Shown: piece by piece, positions 36,157-45,973 of the stretch
Layout of the letters: the number at the start of each line of letters is the position of its first letter
How positions within the stretch are numbered: the stretch's first letter is position 1
NCBI GenBank assembly: GCA_963773745.1
Contig: CAVZCL010000005.1
Location: forward strand, 1,612,001-1,676,000
Length of the DNA: 64,000 bases
From: UBA5069 sp963773745
GTDB taxonomy: Bacteria; Chloroflexota; Anaerolineae; Caldilineales; Caldilineaceae
Reading direction: 5' to 3'
Made by a program: the position numbers and the translations under genes
Notes under the pieces: model-generated
Databases searched by the model: none
What the model was told of the DNA's origin: nothing
The model's input: only the letters and a program-made list of their open reading frames with translations

Positions 36157-36293
36157 CTGCGACGCGAAGGCGCAAAGGCGCAAAGGCGCTACGTAGCGGC
36201 GGCTTCAGCCGCCGTTCTCGACGCGACGCAATCCATACCTACGGCGGCTGAAGCCGCCGCTACGTAGCCGCGCCTCTGCGCCTCGCGTCGCAG
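36157..36293. repeat. Palindrome with 27-bp inner arms and imperfect outer arms
   Basis: Inner arms 36189-36215 and 36241-36267 are perfect (core TAGCGGCGGCTTCAGCCGCC). Outer arms CTGCGACGCG and CGCGTCGCAG (36157-36166, 36284-36293) continue the pairing through CGCAAAGGCGC-type bases. Relative to 23134, the stem reads GGCTTCAGCC instead of TGCTTCAGCT, changed on both sides. Confidence 0.93.
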
Positions 36294-36340
36294 GTTGAAT
36301 ATTTGATCAAGTACTCACTCTACTCTGAGGAAGTTGCGCT

Positions 36341-37495
36341 ATGTCGTTCTATCTGGCCATCAAGGAAGTGCTGCACAACAAGGGGCGCTTTCTGCTCATT
36401 GCGCTGATCGTCGCGCTGATCACCACGCTCGTCCTCTTCATCGCCGCGCTGGCCGAAGGGCTGGGCAGTGGCAACCGCGAATACATCCAGAAGCTGGACG
36501 GCGAGCTCGTCATCTTTCAGGAGAATTCCAACCTCAACATTGGCGCCAGCCGCATTGGTCGCTCCACCGTCAACGCCATTCGGCGCGTGGAGGGTGTAGC
36601 CGATGTGGGCCAGGTGGCCACCGCCTCCGGCAACCTGCTGCTGGCCGATGATCCCACCGGCCTCGATGTGGCGCTCATCGGTGTGGAGGCGGGCAGGCCA
36701 GGCGAGCCCTTTGTGCTGCAGGGCGAGCAGCTTCTCCGCGACCGTGGCGACGAAGTGATCATCGACGGCAACGTGGCCGAGCGCACGGGTATTACGGTGG
36801 GCGACGAAATCGCCATCAAGACGACCCAGGGGACGAAGGAAGAGACCTTCAAACTGCGCGTTGTGGGGCTCAGCGACAAGCGCGGCTTTGGCTTGCAGCC
36901 CACCATTGTCCTGCCGATTCTCACCTGGGAGAAGGTGCGCCCGCAGGCTGCCGGGCCCGTAGGCGAAGGCGAGTTGATTGCCAACATCGCGGTTGTCAAG
37001 CTCGTCAATCTCGACGACCTGGACGTTGTGGCGCAGCGCATTGAAAGCGAAGTGGACGGCGTTGTGGCCGTGGACCGCACCACGACCTACCAGAACACGC
37101 CCGGTTACTCGGCGCAGCAGAGCACCCTCAACACGGTGCAATACTTCACGCTCTTTATCGGCATTCTGGTGATAGGCGGCTTCTTCCAGATTCAGACGCT
37201 GCAGAAGGTGGCGCAGATCGGCATGCTCAAGGCGATTGGTGCAACCAACCGCTCTGTGGGCTGGGCAGCCGTGCTGCAAATTGTAACCATTAACGCGATT
37301 GGCGTCATGCTGGGCGCCGTGGGCACCATTGCGCTGATTGCGGCCTTCCCTGCGGGCATTCCCATTGTGCTCACGGGCCAGGCAGTGGTCACGGCGGTAA
37401 GCCTCCTGCTGTTGATCGGGCCGCTGGGCGGGCTCATCTCCGTGCTGGCGCTGCTGCGCATTGAGCCGCTGCGCGCCCTGGGCTTGGCGCAGTAG
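36341..37495 (+). CDS. ABC exporter permease, FtsX/MacB-type (DevC-like)
   Basis: A 384-aa permease. One N-terminal TM helix (FLLIALIVALITTLVLFIAA) is followed by a periplasmic domain of about 220 residues and three C-terminal helices, including YFTLFIGILVIGGFFQIQTL and LQIVTINAIGVMLGAVGTIA. The coupling motif GMLKAIGATNRSVGW follows the second helix, as in FtsX-fold permeases. It partners the ATPase at 37725 and the adaptor at 34808. The frame is intact. Confidence 0.92.
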   Translation: MSFYLAIKEVLHNKGRFLLIALIVALITTLVLFIAALAEGLGSGNREYIQKLDGELVIFQENSNLNIGASRIGRSTVNAIRRVEGVADVGQVATASGNLLLADDPTGLDVALIGVEAGRPGEPFVLQGEQLLRDRGDEVIIDGNVAERTGITVGDEIAIKTTQGTKEETFKLRVVGLSDKRGFGLQPTIVLPILTWEKVRPQAAGPVGEGELIANIAVVKLVNLDDLDVVAQRIESEVDGVVAVDRTTTYQNTPGYSAQQSTLNTVQYFTLFIGILVIGGFFQIQTLQKVAQIGMLKAIGATNRSVGWAAVLQIVTINAIGVMLGAVGTIALIAAFPAGIPIVLTGQAVVTAVSLLLLIGPLGGLISVLALLRIEPLRALGLAQ

Positions 37496-37497
37496 GG

Positions 37498-37678
37498 GCT
37501 GGAAACGGCACCTCACCCCCGTGCCCCTCTCCATGTTCCTTGCCACGCCATGGGGGTGTGGCGTGGGGGCGGAGGAGAAAAGCAACTGCGTCACGTCAGG
37601 AGACGTGACCTACGCAGACGACACAGTTTGCTCCCCTCTCCCATGGAGAGGGGCCGGGGGCGAGGTGCCGTTTCCAGC
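37498..37678. repeat. Palindrome of the CAACCTCACCCCCGGCCCC family, diverged outer arms
   Basis: Begins 3 bp after the permease stop. Left arm starts GCTGGAAACGGCACCTC at 37498 and the right arm ends with its complement at 37678. One substitution and one indel occur in the core. The interior carries a GTCACGTCAGGAGACGTGAC hairpin of the 5664 family. Confidence 0.92.
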
Positions 37679-37724
37679 AGCCAATAGATTCACGCATTTT
37701 CGGAACAGGTAGAAAAGCAGAGTC

Positions 37725-38447
37725 ATGAGCGAAGCATTGCAGGCAATTGATGTGCTGAAGACCTATGAGCTGGACAATGTGACCATCCGCGCGGTGGACC
37801 ACGTCTCGCTCTCCGTGCGCGACGGCGAGTTTGTAGCGCTGGTGGGCCCCAGCGGCTCGGGCAAGACCACCATGCTTGCCATGCTGGCCGGCTTGCTGCG
37901 CCCCACCGACGGCTCCATCCGCATCGCGGGCGAGGAACTGGGCACCATGAGCGAACAACGGCGCACCGCGTTCCGCGGCAGCAACATTGGTTTCTCCTTC
38001 CAGTCCAATAACCTCGTGCCCTACCTTAACGCACAGGAGAATGTGGAGCTGATGCTGCGCCTCAACGGCAAGCTCGACCGCAAGGGCAGGCAGCGCGCCG
38101 TGGACCTGCTGACGCGCCTGGGCCTGGGCGAGCGGCTGAAGAACTATCCAGGCCAGCTTTCAGGCGGCCAGCAGCAGCGCGTGGCCATTGCCCGCGCCCT
38201 CATCCACGAGCCAAGCGTCGTGCTTGCCGACGAGCCCACCGCCAGCCTTGACACCGAGCGCGCCAACCAGGTGGTCTCCACCTTTGCCGAACTGATTCAC
38301 GAGCAGAACCGCGCCGGCATTATGGTGACGCACGATCTGCGCATGTGCCGCTATGTGGACCGTGTGGTGCGTATGCAGGATGGCCACATTAACGAGATCA
38401 TCACCGACCCCGCGGCCATTCGCGCCCTGGCGGACATTGAGCATTGA
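37725..38447 (+). CDS. ABC exporter ATPase (DevA/LolD/MacB-N type)
   Basis: A 240-aa ATPase. Walker A is GPSGSGKTT, the Q-loop is SFQSNNLVPYLNA, the signature is LSGGQQQRVAIARAL, Walker B is VVLADEPTASLD, and the H-loop is MVTHDLRM. It energises the FtsX-type permease encoded just upstream. Its TGA overlaps the possible TTG start of the next gene, which suggests translational coupling. Confidence 0.95.
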   Translation: MSEALQAIDVLKTYELDNVTIRAVDHVSLSVRDGEFVALVGPSGSGKTTMLAMLAGLLRPTDGSIRIAGEELGTMSEQRRTAFRGSNIGFSFQSNNLVPYLNAQENVELMLRLNGKLDRKGRQRAVDLLTRLGLGERLKNYPGQLSGGQQQRVAIARALIHEPSVVLADEPTASLDTERANQVVSTFAELIHEQNRAGIMVTHDLRMCRYVDRVVRMQDGHINEIITDPAAIRALADIEH

Positions 38448-39082
38448 GTTCCATGCGCATTTGCAACATCAGTAAACGAATGGTTGAGGCGGCGGGCGCC
38501 TGGAGGCCCGCGTTTGTGCGAGTCGCGTCGTGGCTGCCGGCGCTTTTCTGCGCAGTCGTGATCAGTGCGTGTGCGGGGCTGGAGCCTATCCGTCCTGCGG
38601 ACCGAGAGGGGGTAGGTATGCGCTTTCCGAGTGTGAGCGGGTCAAATTTGGCGGGGCAGGAGTTTCACTTGCCCGAGGATTTCGAGGGAGACTTGACGCT
38701 GGCAATCGTGCCTTTTCAACGTTGGCACCAGGATGTGATTGACGCCTGGGTGCCCTCCATCAAGGCGATTGCCGACGCCACGCCTGGCTTCCGCTTCTAC
38801 GAGACGCCCACGCTGCCCAACATGAACCGCCTCTACCGCTGGGGGATTGACTCCGGTATGCGCGGTGGCATCCCCGACCCGGCGACGCGCGCCATTACGA
38901 TAACGCTCTATCTGGACAAGGAGGCCTTCCGCAAAGCGCTCGACATACCCGATGAGGAGACGGTGCATCTGCTCCTGCTGAACGCCGACGGCGAGGTCGT
39001 CTGGCGCACGCAGGGTGAGTTTACCCCCGAAAAGGCCGCGGCCCTTCGAGAGGCTGTGCGCGCAACTTTAAAACTCCGGTAG
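38444..39082 (+). CDS. Thioredoxin-fold lipoprotein (ATP10-like)
   Basis: About 212 aa (TTG start overlapping the previous stop; ATG at 38453 is an alternative). A signal peptide ends in the lipobox VVISACAG. The body reads FPSVSGSNLAGQEFHLPEDF, GDLTLAIVPFQRWHQDVIDAW and GEVVWRTQGEFTPEKAAALR, the pattern of bacterial ATP10/peroxiredoxin-like domains. No CxxC active site is present, so it is probably not an oxidoreductase. Coupling to the exporter ATPase suggests an accessory role at the outer face of the membrane. The last four codons and the stop lie in the palindrome at 39070. Confidence 0.72.
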   Translation: MSSMRICNISKRMVEAAGAWRPAFVRVASWLPALFCAVVISACAGLEPIRPADREGVGMRFPSVSGSNLAGQEFHLPEDFEGDLTLAIVPFQRWHQDVIDAWVPSIKAIADATPGFRFYETPTLPNMNRLYRWGIDSGMRGGIPDPATRAITITLYLDKEAFRKALDIPDEETVHLLLLNADGEVVWRTQGEFTPEKAAALREAVRATLKLR

Positions 39083-39167
39083 GCAGAAACGGCGGAAAAA
39101 GCAGGAAACAACATGAACGATCATGTTGTTTCCTGCTTTTTCCGCCGTTTCTGCCTACCGGAGTTTT
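39070..39167. repeat. Perfect palindrome, 47-bp arms and 4-nt loop
   Basis: Arms 39070-39116 and 39121-39167 are exact complements around ACGA. The left arm contains the last four codons and the TAG of the upstream gene; the right arm carries an inverted copy of them and ends 17 bp before the next (convergent) stop. Core GGCAGAAACGGCGGAAAAAG is related to the 19604 element. Confidence 0.97.
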
Positions 39168-39183
39168 CCTGCGTACCCGAATT

Positions 39184-40071
39184 CTACACGAATTCGTCGG
39201 CGGCGCGCTCGCTAATCGAGCGCCCTTCGTGTGCAACGGGCGGCGCAGGCTGCGTGGGCATCGTCTGCGCAGGCAGCAAGGGGCGCGCAATTTCGGCCTG
39301 CTCAATGACCGGGTAAGCAGCAAAGAGCGCTGCGTCTTCCTCCACGTGGGCAAAGTAGAGGCGGTCACGGCGCAGTGTGCGTGGCAGGTCGTCCAGACCC
39401 AGCGCCTTGAGCACCTCGTCGGGGCGGCCGGTCGCGCCCGTGCGCGCCTGCACGCGCACAAAGATGGTGTGCTCTTCGGCGGCCGCGTCGTAGCCCCCCG
39501 CCTGCACTTCGAAGACAACCGGGCGCAGATTGTAGCCGTAGCGCTCCTTTTTGCGCTGCCGTTCCATGTGGATCTCGGTGCGCGCCAGAAACTCCGCAAT
39601 CCGTGTCTCCAGTGCTTTCTGTGGCAACTCCTGGTCCGACACATACAGAATGATTGTGTAGTCGGCGCCGATGAGCGTCAAAGCGAGCGACGGCGCGTGC
39701 AGGGGCAGCACCTGTGCACTGTGCAGCGTGACGGCAGGCGGCAGTTTGGCGCGCAGGCGCGCTTCTACCTCGGCGGGCGGCACAGGCGGGGCCAGCACCA
39801 CATCCAGGTACTCTTCTGCGCCCGTAAATCCAACACCCAGCGGCGCGGCAAACTGCATGTGCGGCTGCGGGTTGAAGCCGCGCTTGTAGAGCAGCGGCAA
39901 CTGCGCGCGCCGCAGCGCCCGCTCCCACAGGCGGAACTCGTCCTGGTGCGAAATGAACTTGACGCCCTCGCCTTTGGCATAGGTAAGGCGCAAGCGCAGC
40001 CGCACCGGCTCCGCTTCTGCCGATAGAGCCTTCGGCGCTTCAATCTCCAGGAGTTCGTCTACCTCAACCAT
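39184..40071 (-). CDS. DUF2344 radical-SAM-linked protein (TIGR03936 type)
   Basis: A 295-aa protein. Its core VRLRLRLTYAKGEGVKFISH, then DEFRLWERALRRAQLPL and GFNPQPHMQFAAPLGVGFTG is the DUF2344 signature. This family is almost always encoded next to, or fused with, a B12-binding radical-SAM protein, as here. Its biochemical function is not established; a tRNA/rRNA modification role has been suspected because of the RNA-binding-like fold. It lies 98 bp downstream of that partner. Confidence 0.88.
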   Translation of the reverse strand: MVEVDELLEIEAPKALSAEAEPVRLRLRLTYAKGEGVKFISHQDEFRLWERALRRAQLPLLYKRGFNPQPHMQFAAPLGVGFTGAEEYLDVVLAPPVPPAEVEARLRAKLPPAVTLHSAQVLPLHAPSLALTLIGADYTIILYVSDQELPQKALETRIAEFLARTEIHMERQRKKERYGYNLRPVVFEVQAGGYDAAAEEHTIFVRVQARTGATGRPDEVLKALGLDDLPRTLRRDRLYFAHVEEDAALFAAYPVIEQAEIARPLLPAQTMPTQPAPPVAHEGRSISERAADEFV

Positions 40072-40169
40072 CCTCGCTGCCCTTCGTATCGATCACTGCG
40101 TGTACTTGCCGTTGCTCTTCTTCGCGTTCGCTTTGCCACTTTGCAACTTTGCGTCATAGGTCGCTTGCT

Positions 40170-42260
<2,091 letters not shown>

Positions 42261-42294
42261 GCTCTCTCCTTTGCCTTCGCGTCTGCCGGCAGCG

Positions 42295-42326
42295 GCCGCC
42301 GGGTGGGATTTGAACCCACGGGTAGG
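42295..42326 (-). pseudogene. Orphan tRNA 3' fragment (T arm and acceptor strand)
   Basis: On the minus strand, CCCGTGGGTTCAAATCCCAC then CCGGCGG is a perfect T arm (5-bp stem, loop TTCAAAT) followed by a 7-nt acceptor 3' strand. Upstream there is only low-complexity GTGTGGGG sequence, with no D arm, anticodon arm or acceptor 5' strand. It looks like the end of a class II tRNA such as tRNA-Leu or tRNA-Ser. Confidence 0.6.
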
Positions 42327-42342
42327 TGAAGGAGTATAGCAC

Positions 42343-42400
42343 AGGTGTGGGGTGTGGGGTGTGGGGCGTCGGGTGTGGGGTGTCGGATGTCAGGCGTTGG
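42343..42400. repeat. Degenerate GTGTGGG tandem repeat
   Basis: Successive units of GTGTGGG and GTGTCGG-like heptamers (GTGTGGGGTGTGGGGTGTGG and so on), followed by an inverted ACACCCGACACTCCACCC stretch at 42415-42432. Probably slippage-prone low-complexity DNA. Confidence 0.75.
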
Positions 42401-42720
42401 GAGTCGATATGTTCGACACCCGACACTCCACCCTCTCCGCCCGCCCGCTCTGCGCACTTTTGAGCATGGCCTCAAGAACGGCGAGCTCCTTCAGCGCCTC
42501 GGCCGGCGGCAGGTCAGGGCTCACCTGGCGCACTTCGGCGCGCACCGCGCAATGCGGCCACACGGTGAACGCCGCCATCGAGCAGGAAACCGCCTGGAAT
42601 CTGCCCGGTGCGCCGCCACGTGCCAATGCGCCGCCACACGGTGTGATAATACTTGTTGGCGGCATCAACGGGCGCATGCATCACCCACGACGCAGCTATA
42701 CACTCGCAATGCACCTCAAA
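42390..42720 (-). pseudogene. Remnant of a Gfo/Idh/MocA-family oxidoreductase
   Basis: Two frames together give recognisable pieces. One is YYHTVWRRIGTWRRTGQIPG then GFLLDGGVHRVAALR (42640-42510), the substrate-site region with the conserved GGxxxDxGxH. The other is AVRAEVRQVSPDLPPAEALK then LAVLEAMLKSAQSGRAERV, like the family C-terminus. Roughly 90 residues that normally lie between are missing, along with the Rossmann N-terminus. It abuts the rhamnulokinase 3' end. A sugar-dehydrogenase gene of the rhamnose locus has probably decayed. Confidence 0.65.
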
Positions 42721-44189
42721 CAATCAGCGCGCAGAAGTTCGCGGTAGGGCCCCTCCCAGCTATCCGGTTGCTGGGGCATGTAGGTAGTTAGAGGGGTGGC
42801 GTTGCGAATTAACCTGCGCGCATCCTGCAATGAAGGGAGCGCTTCAACCGCGACCGCCTGCAAGGCCAGGTTGCCAATTGCTGTAGCCTCCACGGGGCCA
42901 GCCAGCACGGGCCGATTCAGGGAATCGGCCGCGAATTGGCAAAGCAGCGGGTTCTGCGAACCTCCCCCCACAATGTGCAACACGGGAAATGACTGCCCCA
43001 GAAGTTCCTCAAGGCGCTCCGTCACCCAGCGATAGCGCAGTGCCAACCCCTCGAGCACCGTGCGAATCAGCGAGGCGTCACTTGCAGGCGGAAGCTGGCC
43101 CGTGCGCACACAAAAGGCGCGCAGCGCTGAGGGCATGTCGGCAGGCGCCAGAAACGTAGCGTCGTCGGGATTGATGACTGCGGCAAACGGAGGCGCCTCT
43201 GCTGCCATGCGCGTCAGCTGCTCATAGCTGGAGCCATTGCCTTGCCGTTCCCACACGCGCCGACACTCCTGCACCAGCCACAGACCCATAATATTGCGCC
43301 ATGGCAGCACCTTGCCACCGGCTCCTCCATAGCTGCTCATGTTCGCCGCCAGCGCTTCCGGCGTCACCAGCGCATGATTGGCCACACTCCCCAGCAGCGA
43401 CCACGTGCCCGAACTCAGCCACAGATAGCATTCCTCCTCGGCTGGGACGGCCATCACCGCCGAAGCTGTGTCGTGCGAAGCAACTGCCACGACGGGTACG
43501 GAGCCAAGCCCGGTCTCGCTCGCGATGGCGGGCAGGAGCGGGCCAAGCACGCTGCCTGATGCGACAACGTCGCCAAAAATGCGCGTGGGAATTCCCACAC
43601 GCTCGAGCAACTCCATCGCCCACTGACCGCGCGCCGAATCATAGAACTGCGTGGATGTGGCGTTGGTATACTCCACACAAATTCGACCAGTCAGCCAGTA
43701 GTTGATCAGGTCGGGGATCATGACAAAGTGGGCGGCGGCAGCCAGCAGCGGTGATTCGCTACAGACCATGCTGCGCAGTTGATAGAGGGTGTTGATTTCC
43801 ATGAACTGAATGCCGCCCGACGCTTCGTAAATCTCCTGCGCGGGAACCAGCGCGAGCACTTCCTCCAGTACGCCGGCAGTGCGGCTATCTCGGTAGGAGT
43901 GAGGATTGCCAACCAGTTCTCCCTGCGCATCCAGCAGGGCAAAATCAATGCCCCAAGTAGAGACGCCAATTGAATCAAAGCTGGGGCCGTAGCGCTGCGC
44001 AGCGCGTGCCAGCCCTGCCTTAATCTCTGCAAAGAGATGAAGCACATCCCAGTAGATGCTGCCATGCAGATCAACCGGGATGTTGGCAAAGCGATGCAAC
44101 TCTTCCAATGCAAGGCGTTCGTCCGCCAGCGTACCAACAATTACTCGCCCGCTCTCTGCCCCAAGGTCAATGGCGATGAAGCGTCTCAC
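42696..44189 (-). CDS. rhaB: Rhamnulokinase (FGGY family)
   Basis: Phosphorylates L-rhamnulose at C1. 497 aa, normal size. ATPase motifs are IAIDLGAESGRVIVG (phosphate 1), VSTWGIDFALLD, VVAVASHDTASAV with the catalytic Asp, LSSGTWSLLGS (phosphate 2) and HIVGGGSQNPLLCQFAADS (adenosine). The GAESGR variant of the first loop is characteristic of RhaB rather than xylulokinase. It is the last intact gene of the rhamnose operon, 64 bp after the mutarotase. The frame is intact. Confidence 0.93.
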   Translation of the reverse strand: MRRFIAIDLGAESGRVIVGTLADERLALEELHRFANIPVDLHGSIYWDVLHLFAEIKAGLARAAQRYGPSFDSIGVSTWGIDFALLDAQGELVGNPHSYRDSRTAGVLEEVLALVPAQEIYEASGGIQFMEINTLYQLRSMVCSESPLLAAAAHFVMIPDLINYWLTGRICVEYTNATSTQFYDSARGQWAMELLERVGIPTRIFGDVVASGSVLGPLLPAIASETGLGSVPVVAVASHDTASAVMAVPAEEECYLWLSSGTWSLLGSVANHALVTPEALAANMSSYGGAGGKVLPWRNIMGLWLVQECRRVWERQGNGSSYEQLTRMAAEAPPFAAVINPDDATFLAPADMPSALRAFCVRTGQLPPASDASLIRTVLEGLALRYRWVTERLEELLGQSFPVLHIVGGGSQNPLLCQFAADSLNRPVLAGPVEATAIGNLALQAVAVEALPSLQDARRLIRNATPLTTYMPQQPDSWEGPYRELLRADCLRCIASV

Positions 44190-44253
44190 AGACAGCCCTC
44201 CTCAATCGTTGCGCCGCGTGCGAACGGCGCTGAAGCTCATTGCGCGCTTGTCG

Positions 44254-44577
44254 CTATGGGCAGAAGAATATTGGTTTCAACTCCAGAAATTGCACGCCGC
44301 TGCCTTCGGCCGCCTCAGCCATGACAAGGGTGGTCACCTCTGCGTCCCAGCGCTGCTTGATTTCCGTGGCTGAGAGACGAGCCAGTGCGGCCTGCACATC
44401 GTCATCGTCTACTTCCATATACGCAAAGACACGTGTGCCAAACGCGAAGATGGAATAGTTGTGAATGCCTTCAGCCTGAATTGCATCAATCAGTTCCGGC
44501 CACGGCTTGAGGTGAATCGCTTCATATGCTTCCCAATGCTCGGGAGAGACCTGCCATGTCATACCGATACGCTTCAC
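44254..44577 (-). CDS. rhaM: L-rhamnose mutarotase
   Basis: A 107-aa dimeric alpha-beta-barrel protein that interconverts L-rhamnopyranose anomers. The family pattern starts KRIGMTWQVSPEHWEAYEAI and includes HNYSIFAFGTRVFAYMEV, with the expected catalytic His and Tyr, and ends LELKPIFFCP. It corresponds to RhaU of the Rhizobium rhaRSTPQUK operon. It lies between the isomerase and kinase genes. The frame is intact. Confidence 0.92.
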   Translation of the reverse strand: MKRIGMTWQVSPEHWEAYEAIHLKPWPELIDAIQAEGIHNYSIFAFGTRVFAYMEVDDDDVQAALARLSATEIKQRWDAEVTTLVMAEAAEGSGVQFLELKPIFFCP

Positions 44578-44594
44578 GCACGTTTCCTTTCACT

Positions 44595-44636
44595 GTGCAG
44601 TTCAACGGGTGCAGTTCAATGGGTGCAGTTCAATGG
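44595..44636. repeat. 14-bp tandem repeat, three copies
   Basis: Three contiguous units GTGCAGTTCAA(C/T)GG at 44595, 44609 and 44623, directly upstream of rhaM in the gap after the isomerase stop. It occupies about half of the 95-bp spacer. Confidence 0.9.
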
Positions 44637-44672
44637 CGAAACTCAAGGCGCAATTCGCCGCGCATTTGCGAC

Positions 44673-45911
44673 TCATCCGCCAAGCCCGCCGATACCTGGG
44701 CCAACACGCTCCTCGCCCACACGCTGCAAATAGCCACCAGCGCGGAAAGCCTCAATCGGATCAGGGTCGCGGCCCATTTCTGCGCGCGCTTGCTTGATCA
44801 AGGGCTGCACGTCATTCTCGTATGCGGCCATGATAATGCGATTGGCCAGAATGACATCTCCCGCATCCTGCGCGCCGCGCAAGGCCGCCCGATCCACAAG
44901 CAGCGCCTTGGCGTAGGCCGTTTGCGCGTTCATCACCGACTGGATGATGCCTTCCATGCTGCCTTCGATATTGTGCGACTGATCGAGCATATAGGAGATG
45001 GCGTTGGCGCAATCGGCCGTTGCGGGATCGTGCGTTGCATCCACAATTTGATCGTAAATCAGGAAGAGTTCAAGCGGATTGATCGAGCCGGCCATCAGGT
45101 CATCATCACCGTACTTGCGGGCATTGAGGTGAAAACCACCCAGCTTGCCCTCGTCGAGCAGGATTGAAATGATGTGTTCGATATTGACGCCCTGCGCGTG
45201 ATGGCCCAGATCAACCAGCACTTTGGCACGCTCGCCCAGCCGTGAACAGACCAGCAGCGACATGCCCCAATCCATCAGGTCTGTTGTGTAGAAGCCCGGC
45301 TCGAAGAATTTGTACTCGACGTAGAGCGTCATATCCGAGTCCATGGCGTCGTAGAGTGCCTTGAGCCCCTCCCACAAGCGGTGCTTCCGCGTGCGCAGGT
45401 GGTCCTGCCCCGGATAGTTGGTGCCATCCGCCAGCCAAATCCCAATGGCATTGGAGCCCATTTCACGCGTGATGCGTACGCAATCGACAAAGTGGTCAAT
45501 GGTTGCGTCGCGCACTTCCGCAATCGGGCTGCAGATACTTCCCAGTCGATATTCCTGTCCCAAAAAGGTGTTGGGGTGGACCGTGCCAATGCGCAGTCCA
45601 CGTGCAGCGGCATAGTCGCGCACCGGCTCGTAATAGCCGTCGTCCGTGCGGTCCCAGTTGACATGGCTGGCCATGACCGGACAAATGCCGAGCACGCGCT
45701 GAATCTCGGCGCAGTCGTCCACCTTCTCCCAAATGGTGCGGGCGGCGCCCTTTTGGCGGAAGACGCCATAGCGCGTACCCGAATCTGCCACCGACCAGGA
45801 GGGCAGTTCAATAACCTGCTGCTTGAGCAATTGCAGGACGCTCGGCACATCCACGCCCTGTTCACCAAGCACGCCGGCGAGCATTTGATACTGCTTTTCC
45901 CAAGTTTGCAT
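44673..45911 (-). CDS. rhaI: L-rhamnose isomerase (RhaI type)
   Basis: Converts L-rhamnose to L-rhamnulose. 412 aa, a TIM-barrel sugar isomerase of the Pseudomonas stutzeri L-RhI type rather than E. coli RhaA. Diagnostic stretches are LPSWSVADSGTRYGVFRQKG, HVNWDRTDDGYYEPVRDYA, the metal-site VEYKFFEPGFYTTDLMDWG and VDLGHHAQGVNIEHIIS, then FHLNARKYGDDDLMAGS. I start at MQTWEKQYQ (45911) because AGGAG lies 5 bp upstream. The frame is intact. Confidence 0.93.
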   Translation of the reverse strand: MQTWEKQYQMLAGVLGEQGVDVPSVLQLLKQQVIELPSWSVADSGTRYGVFRQKGAARTIWEKVDDCAEIQRVLGICPVMASHVNWDRTDDGYYEPVRDYAAARGLRIGTVHPNTFLGQEYRLGSICSPIAEVRDATIDHFVDCVRITREMGSNAIGIWLADGTNYPGQDHLRTRKHRLWEGLKALYDAMDSDMTLYVEYKFFEPGFYTTDLMDWGMSLLVCSRLGERAKVLVDLGHHAQGVNIEHIISILLDEGKLGGFHLNARKYGDDDLMAGSINPLELFLIYDQIVDATHDPATADCANAISYMLDQSHNIEGSMEGIIQSVMNAQTAYAKALLVDRAALRGAQDAGDVILANRIIMAAYENDVQPLIKQARAEMGRDPDPIEAFRAGGYLQRVGEERVGPGIGGLGG

Positions 45912-45973
45912 AACCACTCCTCATCATAGCGGACCCGATGAACGGGCCAGGCGCCAGCTCTGCAGCGAGGAAA

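Noticed and set aside
42343..42432. CRISPR-like repeat array
   Set aside because: The units are 7-bp GTGTGGG-type steps without unique spacers, so this is low-complexity sequence.
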